32,135 nt of DNA, taken from the NCBI GenBank assembly GCA_958408685.1, contig CATYLC010000023.1, positions 1-32,135 of the forward strand, read 5' to 3'. Source of the stretch: an uncultured Collinsella sp. (GTDB lineage: Bacteria > Actinomycetota > Coriobacteriia > Coriobacteriales > Coriobacteriaceae). The translations under genes were made by a program, and so were the position numbers. This document shows, in pieces, positions 31,368-32,135 of the stretch; the stretch's first letter is position 1; every line of letters begins with the position of its first letter. Under the pieces are notes generated by a model. It worked only from the letters and a program-made list of their open reading frames with translations. It was not told where the DNA came from and ran no database searches.

Positions 31368-32135
31368 ATGGAGCAACTCATCGCCATCATCGAAAAGGGC
31401 CAGCCCTTTTTCAACGCGATCGCCCGCAACAAGTACCTCAAGGCGATCCGCGACGGCTTTATCTCCGTCATCCCCATCATCATCTTCTCGTCCATCTTCT
31501 GCCTGGTAGCCTCGGTCCCCAACATCTGGGGTTTCTACTGGCCCGATGACATCAACAACGCCCTGTGGAAGTGCTACAACTACTCCATGGGCATCCTGGC
31601 CATCGCCTGCGCCGCCACCACGGCCAAGCACTTCGCCGACGCTCAGAACCGCGATCTGCCCAAGAACAACCAGATCAACTTCATCTCGTGCATGTGCGCG
31701 GCCATCATCGGCTTCTTGCTCCTTTCGAGCGACACCATCGCCACGGACGCCGCCAGCGGCTTCAACACCACCTACCTTGGTTCCAAGGGCCTGCTGACCG
31801 CTTTCATCGCTGCGTTTGTGACCGGCATCATCTACAAGTTCTTCATTAAGCGCAACATCACCGTCAAGATGCCCGAGCAGGTCCCGCCCAACATCTCGCA
31901 GACCTTTAAGGACATCATCCCCTTCTCCGTCTGCATCACCGTCTTTTGGGTCTTTGACATCGTCTTCCGCGCTGCTTTTGGCTTCTGCTTTGCCTAGGGC
32001 GTCATCCAGGTGTTCCAGCCCCTGTTCACCGCTGCCGATGGCTACATCGGTCTCGCTGTAATCTACGGCGCCATGAGCCTGTTCTGGTTCGTGGGCGTCC
32101 ACGGCCCCTCGATCGTCGAGCCCGCCATCGCCGCC
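31368..32135 (+). pseudogene. lacE: PTS lactose-type EIIC (LacE), interrupted by an in-frame TAG and cut by the window end
   Basis: Membrane component of the lactose PTS. Codons 1-209 (MEQLIAIIEKGQPFFNAIARNKYLKAIRDGF..., several TM helices) match LacE/CelB-type IIC. A TAG at 31995-31997 follows FRAAFGFCFA. The same frame then continues without a break to the window end as GVIQVFQPLFTAADGYIGLA...GVHGPSIVEPAIAA, which is clear IIC sequence including the conserved GxHGPSIVEP. One CAG-to-TAG change explains this. Ribosome site TTAGGAGC lies before ATG 31368. It is either a recent nonsense mutation, a sequencing or assembly error, or read-through. A fused IIB domain, if any, lies beyond the window. 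Confidence 0.85.

Noticed and set aside
31995..31997. Stop-codon recoding (pyrrolysine or amber reassignment) at the lacE TAG
   Set aside because: TAG ends aroG, galT and lacC normally in this window, and no recoding machinery or stem is seen; a point mutation or error is simpler.

Overview
The window looks like a chromosomal segment of a gut-dwelling, anaerobic, high-GC member of the Coriobacteriia (Actinomycetota), most like Collinsella. This is judged from protein resemblance (glycyl-radical fermentation, lactose PTS with tagatose-6-phosphate enzymes, flavodiiron protein) and from long GC-rich coding regions separated by AT-rich intergenic DNA. No 16S rRNA or other marker is present, so the genus is an inference.

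Layout. 1-2700: a pyruvate formate-lyase whose glycyl-radical domain is a separate small gene (pflB body, then a grcA-like gene), followed by long hairpins. 3130-5010: a 2-keto-3-deoxygluconate permease and an SDR dehydrogenase of KduD type. 5263-9922: a MarR regulator translationally coupled to two half-ABC exporters that form an asymmetric heterodimer. 10502-11533: DAHP synthase. 11534-15010: a BceAB-type ABC transporter facing left. 15260-16246: a NUDIX-Vsr fusion protein. 16956-18950: a class II aldolase of GatY/KbaY type, divergent from a DeoR regulator. 19018-20178: a flavodiiron protein. 20308-24502: a LacI regulator divergent from galK-galT. 24846-32135: a lactose/galactose-6-phosphate region with lacC, lacX-like epimerase, lacB, lacA, an unrelated membrane protein, lacF, a second LacI regulator and a divergent lacE that carries an in-frame amber codon and runs off the window end.

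The right half encodes two galactose routes: Leloir (GalK, GalT) and tagatose-6-phosphate (PTS EII, LacAB, LacC). No class I LacD aldolase is seen; the GatY-like class II aldolase at 16956 could fill that step. The two LacI regulators each have three 14-bp imperfect-palindrome operators in their divergent intergenic regions. The operators share one half-site (TGTYAA-CG) and differ in the other. A second motif, ACCGTTCACSG, recurs upstream of pflB, galK, lacA, lacF and lacE/lacI and suggests a further shared regulator.

Intergenic regions are rich in structure. (i) A two-hairpin RNA element with compensatory changes abuts the stop codons of aroG and lacC. (ii) A family of very long hairpins with a conserved core lies just downstream of grcA and the aldolase. 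(iii) There are perfect or near-perfect inverted repeats of 15-33 bp at 5223, 10049, 11776 and 15115. (iv) REP-like units contain GTCCCCAAYGACTA. No tRNA, rRNA, CRISPR array, transposase or phage gene was recognised.
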